DNA from: Planctomycetota bacterium
Lineage (GTDB): Bacteria; Planctomycetota; Brocadiia; Brocadiales; Scalinduaceae
Assembly: GCA_022570935.1 (NCBI GenBank)
Contig: JACZYU010000003.1
Location: forward strand, 1-47,359
Direction: 5' to 3'
DNA length: 47,359 nt
Part shown: positions 17,679 through 29,294 of the stretch, piece after piece
Position numbering within the stretch: the first letter of the stretch is position 1
Layout: each line of letters opens with the position of its first letter
Position numbers and translations under genes: made by a program
Notes under the pieces: model-generated
What the model was told of the DNA's origin: nothing
Database searches by the model: none
The model's input: only the letters and a program-made list of their open reading frames with translations

Positions 17679-17756
17679 GGGCCTATAGCTCAGTTGGTTT
17701 AGAGCGTTCCCCTGATAAGGGAAAGGTCAGTGGTTCGAATCCACTTAGGCCCACCA
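17679..17756 (+). tRNA. tRNA-Ile (GAT)
   Basis: The acceptor stem GGGCCTA pairs with TAGGCCC, and the anticodon stem TTCCC/GGGAA encloses CTGATAA with anticodon GAT. The T arm has GGTTCGAATCC. The CCA end is encoded. It lies in the 16S-23S spacer, its usual place. Confidence 0.97.
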
Positions 17757-17802
17757 TCCTCAGATCTATTTATAAAAGTAAAGTTAATTGATGAATTTAT
17801 CT

Positions 17803-17875
17803 GGGGGTGTAGCTCAACTGGGAGAGCGCTGCCCTTGCAAGGCAGAGGTTAGCGGTTCGATCCCGCTCATCTCCA
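17803..17875 (+). tRNA. tRNA-Ala (TGC)
   Basis: GGGGGTGTAGCTCA opens the gene. The anticodon stem CTGCC/GGCAG encloses CTTGCAA with anticodon TGC, and the T arm is AGCGG-TTCGATC-CCGCT. The acceptor stem has two G-T wobble pairs and no encoded CCA, unlike the neighbouring tRNA-Ile. Confidence 0.96.
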
Positions 17876-18004
17876 TAGTTTTTAGTAAAGAGAAGATGGT
17901 TTTGCCGTCCTCTTGTAATGAAGCAAAAGAAGTAAATCAATAGCAGTAATTGTTCTTTGGCAATAAAAGCAATTTTAAAAGCAGTATAACTACAATTAGA
18001 AATT

Positions 18005-21068
<3,064 letters not shown>

Positions 21069-21112
21069 CCTTATTATAATTGTTGTTATACTGTTAATAA
21101 TTGCTAAGAATT

Positions 21113-21223
21113 CTCCAGTGACTATAGTAGAAATAAAAAACCCGTTCCCATTCCGATCACGGTAGTTAATGTTTCTGCGCCGATGGTACTGTCTAACGAT
21201 GGGAGAGTAGGTATTGCTGGGGG
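21113..21223 (+). rRNA. rrf: 5S ribosomal RNA
   Basis: CTCCAGT at the 5' end pairs with GCTGGGG at the 3' end. CCCGTTCCCATTCCGATCAC and CGATGGTACT are the conserved internal parts. It closes the operon, 45 bases after 23S. Confidence 0.93.
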
Positions 21224-21231
21224 CTATAAAT

Positions 21232-21267
21232 AACCCGTCCCAGAAAGTTCTGGGATGGGTTTTTTTA
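21232..21267 (+). terminator. rRNA operon terminator
   Basis: AACCCGTCCCAGA (21232-21244) pairs with TCTGGGATGGGTT (21249-21261) with one G-T wobble and a short loop, followed by a run of T. It is a strong intrinsic terminator. Confidence 0.9.
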
Positions 21268-21460
21268 ATTGATGCTAATTAAGATTTATTATGTAAGTAA
21301 AATCTCTATAATATGTGAATGCGGTAGATATAAAGTTTTTTTTAAGGTTGCAATTATAAAGAAAATATTATAATTTTATGTGGATAAATAATGCTGTCTT
21401 AACTGTATATATTTAATTAGGCTAGTTTCATTTTTTAGTTATTTCGAACATTACTTATAT

Positions 21461-21892
21461 ATGAATGAAAACGAGAAGGTGTTTTTAGATTATATTCAAT
21501 CGAAGGGGCTAAAGTTTACACCAGAAAGGAAGGCTATACTAAACCACGTTTTCGAAAGTCACGGACACTTTGAAGCAGAAGAGTTGTTGCTTGACATGAG
21601 AAAAAACAACAACAGGGTTTCAAAGGCAACAATTTACAGGACTCTTGCATTGTTAGTGAAGAGCGGTTTGCTTAGAGAGGTGATTTTCGGAGAAAAACAT
21701 GCGCATTATGAACATGTTTATGGCCATGAACATCATGAGCATCTCGTTTGTATTAAATGTGGCAAGATTATAGAGTTTAGTGACGAAAGAATTGAAAAAT
21801 ATCAGGATGAAATATGTTTGGAAAACAAGTTTAAGGCGGAATCACATCGATTTCAAATTATGGGTTATTGTGAAGACTGCGAAAAAGAATAA
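21461..21892 (+). CDS. fur: Fur-family metal-responsive transcriptional regulator
   Basis: The 143-residue protein has the Fur winged helix (TPERKAILNHVFESHGHFEA and KATIYRTLALLVKSGLL). Next comes the metal-binding segment with HYEHVYGHEHHEHLVCIKCG and the C-terminal CEDC, so both CxxC pairs for structural zinc are present. It should sense iron, peroxide or zinc and repress its targets; the exact branch (Fur, PerR or Zur) cannot be fixed by eye. It lies 28 bases before rpmB. Confidence 0.9.
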   Translation: MNENEKVFLDYIQSKGLKFTPERKAILNHVFESHGHFEAEELLLDMRKNNNRVSKATIYRTLALLVKSGLLREVIFGEKHAHYEHVYGHEHHEHLVCIKCGKIIEFSDERIEKYQDEICLENKFKAESHRFQIMGYCEDCEKE

Positions 21893-21919
21893 ATAATCTT
21901 TATAAAGAGGGAATTCGTT

Positions 21920-22150
21920 ATGGCACGTACATGTGAAATATGTGGTAAAAAAACGGCTGTAGGATTTAAATATGAGCGTAGAGGTTTGCCAAAGAGAAAG
22001 GGTGGAGTTGGGCTGAAGATTACTGGTAAGACAAAAAGGAAATTTAAGGCAAATATACAAACTATAAGGGCAAATATAAACGGAAGTATCAAAAAAATCA
22101 AAATCTGTACAAGATGCATAAATGCCGGTAAAGTGGTTAAAGTTGTATAA
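21920..22150 (+). CDS. rpmB: 50S ribosomal protein L28
   Basis: The 76-residue protein starts MARTCEICGKKTAVGFKYERRG and ends with KIKICTRCINAGKVVKVV. Two CxxC pairs mark the zinc-binding (C+) form of bL28. AAAGAGGG stands before the ATG. It follows fur closely, which suggests co-transcription; a link of the zinc-type L28 with metal regulation is inference. Confidence 0.93.
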   Translation: MARTCEICGKKTAVGFKYERRGLPKRKGGVGLKITGKTKRKFKANIQTIRANINGSIKKIKICTRCINAGKVVKVV

Positions 22151-22187
22151 ATGACTGTAAACTCTTGTTTTTTTTGTCAGAGCAAAA

Positions 22188-22475
22188 ATGGATATTAGCG
22201 TAAAAGAGATTGAGCACATAGCGAACCTTTCAAGAATTACACTTACGGTAGATGAAAAAAAAACATTTGCAAAACAGTTAACCAATATACTTGATTATAT
22301 TGAAAAATTGAATGAACTGGATACAGATGAAGTCCAGCCAATGGCATACGCAACATCCCTAAAAAACGTTTTTCGAGAAGATAAGTTAAAATCTTCTTTT
22401 TCACGCCAGGAAATATTAGAACTTTCCCCTTCAAGCACCAACGGTTTCTTTAAGGTGCCGAAGGTCATAGAATAA
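22188..22475 (+). CDS. gatC: Aspartyl/glutamyl-tRNA amidotransferase subunit C
   Basis: The 95-residue GatC stabilises the GatCAB complex, which turns Glu-tRNA(Gln) (and Asp-tRNA(Asn)) into the amidated form. It has VKEIEHIANLSRITLT at the N-terminus and the LDYIEKLNELDTDEVQPMAY core, then FREDKLKSSFSRQEILELSP. It precedes gatA with a 116-base gap. Confidence 0.95.
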   Translation: MDISVKEIEHIANLSRITLTVDEKKTFAKQLTNILDYIEKLNELDTDEVQPMAYATSLKNVFREDKLKSSFSRQEILELSPSSTNGFFKVPKVIE

Positions 22476-22591
22476 AGTTTCTGATCTATTGCTCATACTC
22501 ATTTTCTCCCTACAAAAGACTTCTTGATAAGTTTTTCATTTTTGAATAATCATAAAGTATTTGAATATAGTGACATTTTGGAGTATTTATT

Positions 22592-24088
22592 TTGTTATCT
22601 CACGAATTAAGTGCAAATCAAATTAAAGAAAAGATAATTAAAAGGGAAATTACCGCTCAAGAGATAGTTGAAGAGCTTTTTGAGTGGATAAATCTCAAGG
22701 AACCTTTAATTAAGGCCTATCTTTGTTTAGACAAGGAGGGTGCTTTATTAAAGGCAAAAGAGGTTGACAAAAAGCTTGATAATGGTGAAAAAGTTGGTTT
22801 GTTGGCAGGCGTTCCTGTTGCCTTAAAAGATAATATTTGTACAGTGGGTATAAAAACAACTTGTGCATCAAAGATACTGGAAAACTTTATTCCTCCTTAT
22901 GATGCTTTTGTTGTTAAGAGAATTAAAGAGGAAGATGCAATTATAATTGGCAAGGCCAATCTGGATGAGTTTGCAATGGGTTCTTCAAATGAAAACTCTG
23001 CATTTCATATTACACGAAATCCATGGAATACTGATTGTATTCCCGGAGGTTCTGGTGGTGGCCCTGCGGCAGCAGTAACCGCAGATATGGCTTTTATGGC
23101 TTTAGGGTCGGATACAGGCGGTTCTGTCAGACAGCCATCAGCATTTTGTGGAAATGTTGGTTGCAAGCCTACATATGGGAGGGTGTCTCGTTACGGATTG
23201 GTTGCTTTTGCATCTTCATTAGACCAGATTGGTTCTGTTACGAAAGATGTTTATGATGCAGCATTACTGTTGCAAGTTGTTTCTGGTCATGATGGTTTTG
23301 ACTCAACAAGCGCTACTGTGGGAGTTCCAGATTATTTATCAGATATTAATAACGTAGACGGCAATCTGAGAATAGGAGTTCCAAAGGAGTTTTTTGGTGA
23401 AGGTCTTAATTCAGAGGTTGGAAGCGCCGTAATGAATGCATTGGAGATTTATAAAAGAAATGGTGCAGAGTTGGTTGATCTGTCTCTTCCTCATTGTGGA
23501 TATGCAGTAGCTACTTATTATATTATAGCGACTGCCGAGGCCAGCTCAAATCTGGCAAGGTATGATGGTGTCCGGTACGGGCATAGAAGTCAATTAAGTG
23601 AAGACAATATAATTGATATGTATAGCAGGGTGCGTGCTGAAGGTTTTGGAAGTGAAGTTAAAAGGCGAATATTATTTGGTAATTACGTGTTAAGCGCCGG
23701 TTTTTATGAGGCATACTATTTAAAAGCCTCTAAGGTGAGAAATCTGATAAAAAATGATTTTGAAGATGCTTTTAAAAAAGTAGATTGTATTATTTCTCCT
23801 ACTTGTCCAACGCCGGCTTTCAGGATAGGGGAGAAAATTACTGATCCACTGCAAATGTATTTATCAGATATTTATACAATTCCCGCTAATCTTGTAGGGA
23901 TACCGGGTATTTCCATTCCTTGTGGTTTTACAAATACTGGCTTACCTATTGGCATGCAAATTCTGGGTAAGCATTTTGACGAAGGGAAAATTTTAAAGGT
24001 GGCAAAATTATTTGAAAATGAAACTGATTTTCACTTAAAGAAACCCAACCTGATCGAGCCAGAACCAAAGAAGGGGATAGATATCTAA
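22592..24088 (+). CDS. gatA: Aspartyl/glutamyl-tRNA amidotransferase subunit A
   Basis: The amidase subunit frees ammonia from glutamine for GatB. The Ser-cisSer-Lys triad is in place: Lys79 (PVALKDN), Ser154 (PGGSGGGPAA) and Ser178 (DTGGSVRQP), the same numbers as in the S. aureus protein. The second Ser of the usual GGSSGGS is Gly here. The start is TTG at 22592 after TTGGAG; no better ATG exists. The last residues (NLIEPEPKKGIDI) are encoded by one arm of a repeat that forms a 20-bp hairpin across the stop codon, so the tail may have been altered by a repeat. Confidence 0.96.
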   Translation: MLSHELSANQIKEKIIKREITAQEIVEELFEWINLKEPLIKAYLCLDKEGALLKAKEVDKKLDNGEKVGLLAGVPVALKDNICTVGIKTTCASKILENFIPPYDAFVVKRIKEEDAIIIGKANLDEFAMGSSNENSAFHITRNPWNTDCIPGGSGGGPAAAVTADMAFMALGSDTGGSVRQPSAFCGNVGCKPTYGRVSRYGLVAFASSLDQIGSVTKDVYDAALLLQVVSGHDGFDSTSATVGVPDYLSDINNVDGNLRIGVPKEFFGEGLNSEVGSAVMNALEIYKRNGAELVDLSLPHCGYAVATYYIIATAEASSNLARYDGVRYGHRSQLSEDNIIDMYSRVRAEGFGSEVKRRILFGNYVLSAGFYEAYYLKASKVRNLIKNDFEDAFKKVDCIISPTCPTPAFRIGEKITDPLQMYLSDIYTIPANLVGIPGISIPCGFTNTGLPIGMQILGKHFDEGKILKVAKLFENETDFHLKKPNLIEPEPKKGIDI

Positions 24089-24111
24089 TATGTTCTGGCT
24101 CGACCAGGTTG
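24046..24111. repeat. Inverted repeat across the gatA stop (dispersed CTGGCTCGRCCAG element)
   Basis: CAACCTGATCGAGCCAGAAC (24046-24065) and GTTCTGGCTCGACCAGGTTG (24092-24111) pair at 19 of 20 positions across 26 bases. A further copy is at 6382-6403. There is no T-run, so it is an mRNA structure or repeat rather than a terminator. Confidence 0.65.
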
Positions 24112-24186
24112 CTACTGGTTTGAAACTCAAAGAACTATTTATTATTCCACAGCCTTGCTATTAAACTAAATTGACAGGATTAGTTG

Positions 24187-25629
24187 ATGAAATATGAAGT
24201 AGTAATGGGATTGGAGACCCACGCAGAATTAGATACCGAATCTAAGCTTTTTTGTGGGTGTAGTACTAAGTTTGGTTCTGAGCCAAATACACAGACATGT
24301 CCTGTTTGCTTAGGCTTGCCGGGAGTTTTGCCGGTGATGAATAAAAAGGCGTTTGAGCATTCATTAAAGGCGGCTCTTACTTTGAATTGCGAGATAAGTA
24401 AATTTACTAACTTTGATAGAAAGAGTTATTATTATCCTGATTTACCTAAAAACTATCAAACTTCGCAAAATTATTTTAATATTGGCAATAACGGCTACGT
24501 AGATATAGTCGTAAAGGGAAAAGAGAAAAGAATCGATATACACAACGTACATTTGGAAGAGGAGGCTGGTAAGCTTATTCATCCTGAAACATCAGGTGCA
24601 AATTACAGTTTAGTTGACTTTAACAGGGCAGGTGTGCCACTCCTGGAGATAGTGACTCAACCGGATATGCGAAATGTTGAAGAAGTGGAAAGTTATATGC
24701 AGGCACTCAGGAATATATTGCTTTACATAGGTGTGTCAGACTGTAAGATGCAAGAAGGTTCTTTAAGATTCGAGGTGAGTATATCTTTACGTGAAAAGGG
24801 ATCAAATGTTCTTGGCAACAGGGTAGAAATTAAGAACCTTAATTCTATGAAGGCTGTCTTAAAAGTGCTTGCATATGAAATGTCCAGGCAAAGCAGTTTA
24901 CTCGATAAGGGTGAGAACGTGTTAATGGAAACAAGATTATGGGATGATGTTGACTCTGTAAGCAGGCGGATGCGTTCAAAAGAAGAGGCACATGACTACA
25001 GGTACTTTCCCGAACCGGATTTAGTTCCTATCTGGATTGATCAGGAATGGATCAACGAAATCCGGGCAACAATTCCGGAACTTCCTGTCGACAAGCATCA
25101 AAGATTTGTAAATGAATATTCTATTTCTGACTACGATGCAGGTATTCTGACGGAGGATAAGCATCTTGCAGACTATTTTGAGGAATGTGTAGGCTTGTCT
25201 CAGGATTCTCCAAAAGAGCTAAGTAACTGGATTATTAATGATGTACTTCGGGAGCTAAATGAACGAAAAACAAATGTCCAGGATTTTATTGTTTCACCAA
25301 AGATGCTGGTTGAATTAGTTAAGATCAAGCCAACTATTGGAAGTTCAATCGCCAAAGACGTCTTTGGCGAAATGATAAATACAGGAAGAACCGCTCCATC
25401 TATAGTTAAGGAGAAAAATTTAACACAGATAGACGATGTAAGTGAACTTAATGATATTGTAACAAAAGTTATAGAAGATAACCCTAAAGCGGCAGAAGAT
25501 TACGGCCAAGGCAAAAAAAGCGCTTTGACCTTTTTGATAGGTCAAACTATGAAAATTACCAGAGGCAAAGCAAATCCCAAGATTTTAACAAAGATTCTTA
25601 TGGAAAGATTATCTGCCGGTTCAAAGTAA
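24187..25629 (+). CDS. gatB: Aspartyl/glutamyl-tRNA amidotransferase subunit B
   Basis: GatB binds the misacylated tRNA and activates the carboxylate. ATG at 24187 is preferred over the TTG codon just before it, giving 480 residues. The N-terminal kinase-like domain has MGLETHAELDTESKLFCGC, CPVCLGLPG, FDRKSYYYPDLPKNYQTSQ and MQEGSLRFEVSIS. The C-terminal YqeY-like tRNA-binding domain starts near residue 325 and ends with the family phrase GKKSALTFLIGQTMKITRGKANP. The Cys residues for zinc are present. It is downstream of gatC and gatA. Confidence 0.96.
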   Translation: MKYEVVMGLETHAELDTESKLFCGCSTKFGSEPNTQTCPVCLGLPGVLPVMNKKAFEHSLKAALTLNCEISKFTNFDRKSYYYPDLPKNYQTSQNYFNIGNNGYVDIVVKGKEKRIDIHNVHLEEEAGKLIHPETSGANYSLVDFNRAGVPLLEIVTQPDMRNVEEVESYMQALRNILLYIGVSDCKMQEGSLRFEVSISLREKGSNVLGNRVEIKNLNSMKAVLKVLAYEMSRQSSLLDKGENVLMETRLWDDVDSVSRRMRSKEEAHDYRYFPEPDLVPIWIDQEWINEIRATIPELPVDKHQRFVNEYSISDYDAGILTEDKHLADYFEECVGLSQDSPKELSNWIINDVLRELNERKTNVQDFIVSPKMLVELVKIKPTIGSSIAKDVFGEMINTGRTAPSIVKEKNLTQIDDVSELNDIVTKVIEDNPKAAEDYGQGKKSALTFLIGQTMKITRGKANPKILTKILMERLSAGSK

Positions 25630-25642
25630 GCCTTATATACTA

Positions 25643-25843
25643 CTATGCGTCTTTTGCTTGAATGGTTTTTCTGTTATTGCCTTTTGCTCTATTTATTGCT
25701 TTATCAATTGCGTCGTAAACTGAATTACTTAACTCACCAATGAATTCTCCAGATGTATTACATTTTTTACTTTTTACATATTCTCTAACCTTACTAGCCA
25801 CGACAAGTACATCTCTTTCCTTTTTCTTTGCTTTCTTTGCCAT
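25643..25843 (-). CDS. Histone-fold DNA-binding protein (bacterial histone, DUF1931-like)
   Basis: ATG at 25843 follows GAGGAG at good spacing and gives 66 residues; a longer frame from 25912 has poorer start signals. A Lys-rich head (MAKKAKKKERD) precedes three helices: VLVVASKVREYVKSKK, then the long GEFIGELSNSVYDAIDKAIN, then RAKGNNRKTIQAKD. The RKTIQAKD end matches the RKT(I/V)xxxD loop and helix 3 of archaeal and bacterial histones. It should form dimers and bind DNA. It sits alone, convergent with gatB and divergent from proB. Confidence 0.75.
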   Translation of the reverse strand: MAKKAKKKERDVLVVASKVREYVKSKKCNTSGEFIGELSNSVYDAIDKAINRAKGNNRKTIQAKDA

Positions 25844-25945
25844 TTTTCTCTCCTCAAAACTATATAGGTTAAAAATACTTTGGGATCGTACCAAAAAAGC
25901 TAAAGAAGTCAAGCGCTTTTCTTGTAAAGAATTTGAGATAAAAAT

Positions 25946-27088
25946 TTGTTGAAAGTTATGAATATTCGAGAAGAAATACTATCCGGCGTCAATAAGATTG
26001 TAATTAAAGTCGGAACCCGAGTACTCACAAATGAGGATGGCTTCCTGGATAGGCATCAGATTATGGAATTGTCGAAGCAGATTATTAAACTTCGTTCCAG
26101 GGGCTATAGTGTAGTTGTTGTAAGTTCTGGTGCGGTCGGGGCGGGTATCAGTGCGTTAGGCTTGCAGAAAAGGCCAAACATCCTCCCTGAACTCCAGGCT
26201 GCAGCCGCAATCGGGCAGGGGAAATTAATAGAGATTTATAACGAATGTTTTAAAAAACATGGATATCATGCCGCACAACTGCTTCTTACAAGACAGGATT
26301 TCGAAGATCGTCAGAGATATTTAAATACATGTAATACATTGCACTCATTGTTAAATTTTAAGACTATTCCAATTATTAACGAGAATGATACTATATCAGT
26401 GGAAGAAATAACTTTTGGGGATAACGATATCCTGTCTGCACTGATTACAAACCTGTTACGTGCTGATTTGCTGATACTCTTGTCTTCTGTAGATGGATTA
26501 TATACCACTCCTCCAACCTCTGGTAAAAGTTGCAGCGTTTTGTCAGTTGTGGATTCAATTTCGGATGATATTAAAAAACTTGTATTTAAGCAAAAGACCA
26601 AAGAAGGTATTGGGGGCATGGAGAGCAAGCTTGAGGCTGCCGGTATTGCTACCGGTTCGGGTGAAACAGTGATAATCGCTAATGGGAGGCCGCCAGACAT
26701 TTTATCAAAAATAATGAACTATGACAATGTGGGTACATTGTTTCTTCCATATAAGAAAAAGATAGCAAGCCGTAAACGATGGATCGGTTTTACGGTAAGG
26801 CCCAAAGGAAAGATTTATATAGATGATGGTGCGTTGAATGCCTTGGTAAAGAAAGGTAAAAGTTTACTGCCATCAGGTGTGGTAAAGATTGATGGTAATT
26901 TTATTAAGGGTGATATTGTTTCAATACTTAATGTCAATGAGGACAGGGAGACAGCCAGGGGCCTTATGAACTATTCTGCCGGAGAGGTGCAGAAAATAAA
27001 AGGGCTTCGTTCTTCGTTGATAGAGAAAACTCTTGGCTATAAACCATATGATGAGATAATACATCGCGACAACATGGTTTTGTTATAA
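25946..27088 (+). CDS. proB: Glutamate 5-kinase with PUA domain
   Basis: ProB phosphorylates glutamate as the first step of proline synthesis. The 380-residue protein starts at TTG 25946; the ATG at 25958 (MNIREEILSG) is as likely. The amino-acid kinase domain has IVIKVGTRVLTN, VVVVSSGAVGAG, NENDTISVEE, GDNDILSALI and the MESKLEAAGIATGSG loop. A C-terminal PUA domain follows (from WIGFTVRPKGKIYIDDGA, about residue 272), as in the long ProB form that shows feedback control. No proA is seen next to it. Confidence 0.95.
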   Translation: MLKVMNIREEILSGVNKIVIKVGTRVLTNEDGFLDRHQIMELSKQIIKLRSRGYSVVVVSSGAVGAGISALGLQKRPNILPELQAAAAIGQGKLIEIYNECFKKHGYHAAQLLLTRQDFEDRQRYLNTCNTLHSLLNFKTIPIINENDTISVEEITFGDNDILSALITNLLRADLLILLSSVDGLYTTPPTSGKSCSVLSVVDSISDDIKKLVFKQKTKEGIGGMESKLEAAGIATGSGETVIIANGRPPDILSKIMNYDNVGTLFLPYKKKIASRKRWIGFTVRPKGKIYIDDGALNALVKKGKSLLPSGVVKIDGNFIKGDIVSILNVNEDRETARGLMNYSAGEVQKIKGLRSSLIEKTLGYKPYDEIIHRDNMVLL

Positions 27089-27222
27089 GCCAGATGGGGT
27101 CAAATCTTTAATAGTGACAATCGATTCAATTCATCATGCCTATCTTTGATCAATAAATGAATCAATCCTTGCTTAGGAAGAGAAAAGAGGTAGAAAGAGA
27201 AGGTATGTGGCTTGTAATGTTG

Positions 27223-27395
27223 TCAGGTTTTACCTTTGATTTTCCCTGTTACTTCTTTCAGCTCTTTATTCATTTTTATAACCGCTTCCTCAACTGCACA
27301 TTCCCAGTGTTTAGTTCCGTATTTTTCCTTCCAGGGTGAAAGGTTGTAAGTGTAGATTATTCCTCTGGAAGAGTTTACTATTGCGCCGTAACCAT
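27223..27395 (-). pseudogene. Duplicated 3' end of pyrF
   Basis: 154 bases (27242-27395) repeat 28314-28467 almost exactly, in the same orientation. They encode GYGAIVNSSRGIIYTYNLSP and the rest of the pyrF C-terminus. The end differs: ELKEVTGKIKGKT and a stop at 27223 replace DLRGVTGKA. The two copies flank the DUF433/DUF5615 pair. No other gene is visible in 27089-27565. Confidence 0.85.
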
Positions 27396-27565
27396 CGTGT
27401 CTATCCTTAATAATAACTCTTGAATTCTCTTGACACTAAATATCATTTCTGATAATTTGAAAATCATTTTATGTGTAGCAAATTACCGGATGAAAATGTT
27501 TCTTTGACCATAGATTTAAATGTTTTGGCATAGATAAGGCTGTTAAGAAGGAAAGTAACAATATT

Positions 27566-27898
27566 ATGAGTATCGCAGTTAAAATGATTAAACATCCCTA
27601 TATTACAACTGACAGAAAAATAAGAGATGGCCAACCAGTTATTTCAGGCACCAGTATTCGTGTTCTGGATATTGCAGTCAGATATGAAATTATGGGGATG
27701 TCAACTGAGGATATATTAGTTGCTCTTCCACATATTAATCTGCCACAAATCCATGACGCTCTATCATACTATTATGAGCGTAAGAAAGATATGGACAAGA
27801 CATGGAAAGATGCAATCAAAAATACGGCAGCCTTAAGAAATAACCGCTCATCCGTTCTGGAGAAAAAGATTGCCAAGGTTAAAGATATACACGGATGA
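27566..27898 (+). CDS. DUF433 protein, putative antitoxin
   Basis: The 110-residue protein has the DUF433 core: YITTDRKIRDGQPVISGTSI, then VLDIAVRYEIMGMSTEDILVALPHINLPQIHDALSYYYE. DUF433 proteins carry a helix-turn-helix and are usually found with PIN-like DUF5615 partners as type II toxin-antitoxin pairs. A hydrophilic tail of about 30 residues follows. Its end overlaps the partner gene by 29 bases. The pair is inserted between two copies of the pyrF 3' end. Confidence 0.87.
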   Translation: MSIAVKMIKHPYITTDRKIRDGQPVISGTSIRVLDIAVRYEIMGMSTEDILVALPHINLPQIHDALSYYYERKKDMDKTWKDAIKNTAALRNNRSSVLEKKIAKVKDIHG

Positions 27899-28214
27899 GA
27901 ATGTAGACATACGCGTTTCAACAGGTTTAAGAAAACGAGGGGTAAAGGTTTTCTCTACAATAGAAAAAGGGTTAATTGGTATCCCTGACATAGAACATTT
28001 TAAGAATGCATCTGATAAGAAGGCAGTAATCTTCACACATGACCATCATTTTCTTGAGATTGCAAAGGTGTTTACAAAAAAGGGTAAACCCCATTGGGGC
28101 GTAATCTTTGTGCAGATGAATAAATTGAGTGTTGGCGAATGTATTAAAAAGCTATCTCTTTATGCCGATATATTATCCGCAGAGGAAATGCAAGATCAAA
28201 TAGAGTTTTTATAG
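27870..28214 (+). CDS. DUF5615 PIN-like protein, putative toxin
   Basis: The 114-residue protein reads KIYTDENVDIRVSTGLRKRG, then KVFSTIEKGLIGIPDIEHFKNA and KAVIFTHDHHFLEIA. These are the acidic and THD motifs of DUF5615 PIN-like nucleases. The start is TTG at 27870 within the DUF433 gene. It is probably an RNase toxin by family analogy; activity is not shown. Confidence 0.87.
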   Translation: MPRLKIYTDENVDIRVSTGLRKRGVKVFSTIEKGLIGIPDIEHFKNASDKKAVIFTHDHHFLEIAKVFTKKGKPHWGVIFVQMNKLSVGECIKKLSLYADILSAEEMQDQIEFL

Positions 28215-28306
28215 TTATTTCAATAATAGAAGCAGTTCGCGTTTGTCTTTCTCCGCAGTTTATCTTTCCTGCTCCCTTTTTGTGTGTTTTGTAACGCTTT
28301 CTGTAT

Positions 28307-29247
28307 TTATGCCTTCCCTGTTACTCCTCTCAGGTCTTTATTCATTTTTATAACCGCTTCCTCAACTGCACATTCCCAGTGTTTAGTTCCGTATTTTTCC
28401 TTCCAGGGTGAAAGGTTGTAAGCGTAGATTATTCCTCTGGAAGAGTTCACTATTGCGCCGTAACCATTGGGATTAAAGCATCTCGCAATGTTTTTTAAGC
28501 TGGCGCGCTGTGCGCCAAATCCAGGAACAAGGAAGTATGAATTTGGCATAATACTCCTGAGATTGCTGACAATGTTTGGATTTGTTGAAGCGACTACGGC
28601 TCCAATAGGGCTGTAACCACTTTTATCTATTAAATCTTTTCCCAATTTGTTTACCTGGTTTGCAACTGTTTGATAGATAGTTTTGTTGTTGCATTTTAAA
28701 TCCTGGATTTCTTTAGATGATGGGTTAGAGGTTTTGACAAGGATAAATACTCCTTTGCCATGCTTCTTTGCCAGTTTAATGAAAGGCAGGACGCTGTCTG
28801 TTCCCATGAAAGGGTTGACAGTGACAGCATCTACTTCAAAAGAGTTTTCTCTCGAATCATTGGATTTAAGAATGCCGAGATGCGCATTAGCGTATGCCTC
28901 TGCGGTGTGAGGGACGTCTCCCCTTTTTATGTCTCCAATGACTATCAGGTTTTTTTTTTAGCGTATTTAATTGTGTCGGAATACGCTCTAAGCCCCCAGG
29001 GTCCGAGCATTTCATAAAAAGCAATTTGGAGTTTTACGATTCCCACGTGATTGTGAATTATATTTATTATCTGTTTGTTGAAATCTAGAACTGCTCTGGC
29101 GGCATTATTCAGGCTGCTTCCTCTTCTTTTAAAAGCGGCTTTTTTTATTTCTAAAGGAATATATTCCAGTTGTGGGTCAAGCCCCACAACAGAACAACTA
29201 TCCTTTTCATCAATAGCTATTATTAGTTGATTTATAAAGCTTTTCAT
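28307..29247 (-). CDS. pyrF: Orotidine 5'-phosphate decarboxylase (type 2), frameshifted in a run of ten A
   Basis: PyrF makes UMP in pyrimidine synthesis. The first part (29247-28945) has the family start VVGLDPQLEYIP and VKLQIAFYEMLGP, then stops after YAKKKT. Shifting frame at the A10 run (28950-28959) restores the expected NLIVIGDIKRGDVPHTAEAY, which holds the catalytic Lys of the DxKxxD-like loop (here DIKRGD). That frame continues to FMGTDSVLPFIKLAKKHGKG and the end. One extra A would repair the gene. This may be a sequencing error in the homopolymer, a slippage site or a mutation. The repaired protein is about 313 residues, the usual length for this type. Confidence 0.88.
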
Positions 29248-29294
29248 AAAATAAATTAGTTCACTTCGTTCTCTAACCTGGTTAAGATAGAGAA

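Noticed and set aside
22476-22591. Missing gene between gatC and gatA
   Set aside because: Only 116 AT-rich bases with no frame; the gap fits a simple spacer.
24112-24186. gatA terminator
   Set aside because: The hairpin at 24046-24111 has no T-run and begins within the coding sequence, so it was called a repeat.
27157-27339. 60-codon plus-strand frame
   Set aside because: It runs antisense through the duplicated pyrF 3' end, so its open frame is a by-product.
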